DNA of 64,000 bases from Lachnospiraceae bacterium A2 (lineage in GTDB: Bacteria > Bacillota > Clostridia > Lachnospirales > Lachnospiraceae), in assembly GCA_000403315.2 (NCBI GenBank), contig KE159636.1, positions 305,986-369,985 of the forward strand. The letters run 5' to 3'. Positions 63,976 through 64,000 of this stretch are shown here, one piece after another (position 1 is the stretch's first letter; every line of letters starts with the position of its first letter). The translations under genes and the position numbers were made by a program. Under the pieces are notes generated by a model. The model was not told the origin of the DNA, did not search any database, and saw only the letters and a program-made list of their open reading frames with translations.

Positions 63976-64000
63976 ACTATGGCTGTCCATGCCACTCCGC

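Overview
The window looks like a chromosomal segment of an anaerobic, moderate-GC Firmicute, most likely a Lachnospiraceae (Clostridium cluster XIVa) member. This is inferred from gene content and protein style, not from a database search. Pointers are the Firmicute S10-spc-alpha order with map, a KOW protein and infA, zinc-type S14 and adenylate kinase, oxygen-sensitive NrdD/NrdG, a GlgC/GlgD pair, strong AGGAGG ribosome sites with some GTG/TTG starts, and a BspA-like surface protein. I see no rRNA, tRNA, CRISPR array, intact prophage or intact transposase.

Layout. 1-9.3 kb: the end of sbcD and all of sbcC, a small XRE regulator divergent from an unknown gene, lgt, a MATE pump, a PadR-DUF1700 pair, an XRE membrane regulator and an unknown soluble protein. 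9.3-26.5 kb: the ribosomal supercluster. A sigma-A type promoter and structured leader precede rpsJ through infA (with secY, adk, map). A terminator and a second promoter then start rpmJ, and a long structured spacer precedes rpsM-rpsK-rpsD-rpoA-rplQ, which ends in a clear terminator. 26.5-31.7 kb: a Lys/Gln-rich unknown protein, a decayed GmrSD-type restriction gene, and a large secreted protein with a cysteine-hydrolase-like domain and leucine-rich repeats. 31.7-36.3 kb: a likely operon for uptake and CoA activation of an unknown acid (acyl-CoA ligase, lipoprotein binding protein, permease, ATPase), then a Cdd1-like helix-hairpin-helix protein. 36.3-43 kb: a short promoter-hairpin-terminator unit, a solitary N6-adenine methyltransferase, thiT behind an attenuator, glutamate dehydrogenase and small regulators. 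43-49.1 kb: nrdDG, an L,D-transpeptidase and a divergent pyruvate kinase-like protein. 49-56.2 kb: a repeat-rich zone around a methyltransferase, a truncated surface protein, DUF89, a 2-hydroxyacid dehydrogenase, DUF3825 and a phospholipase C-like gene. 56.2-64 kb: glgCD, a SNF2 helicase and a two-component system.

The most notable non-coding signals are these. Two related structured elements flank rpsH, with compensatory base changes between them. A 121-bp palindromic MITE-like family shows 8-bp target duplications; one copy sits exactly between the glgC promoter and gene, and a deletion derivative lies between the response regulator and kinase. A second, 110-bp palindromic element has 9-bp duplications, with half copies elsewhere. 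A third repeat truncates a surface-protein gene and supplies its C-terminus. Several leaders or short transcripts (before thiT, before the methyltransferase, before rpsM) have no family I can name. I do not see one self-evident new multi-gene system; the best candidates are the rpsH-flanking RNA pair and the acid-uptake operon.
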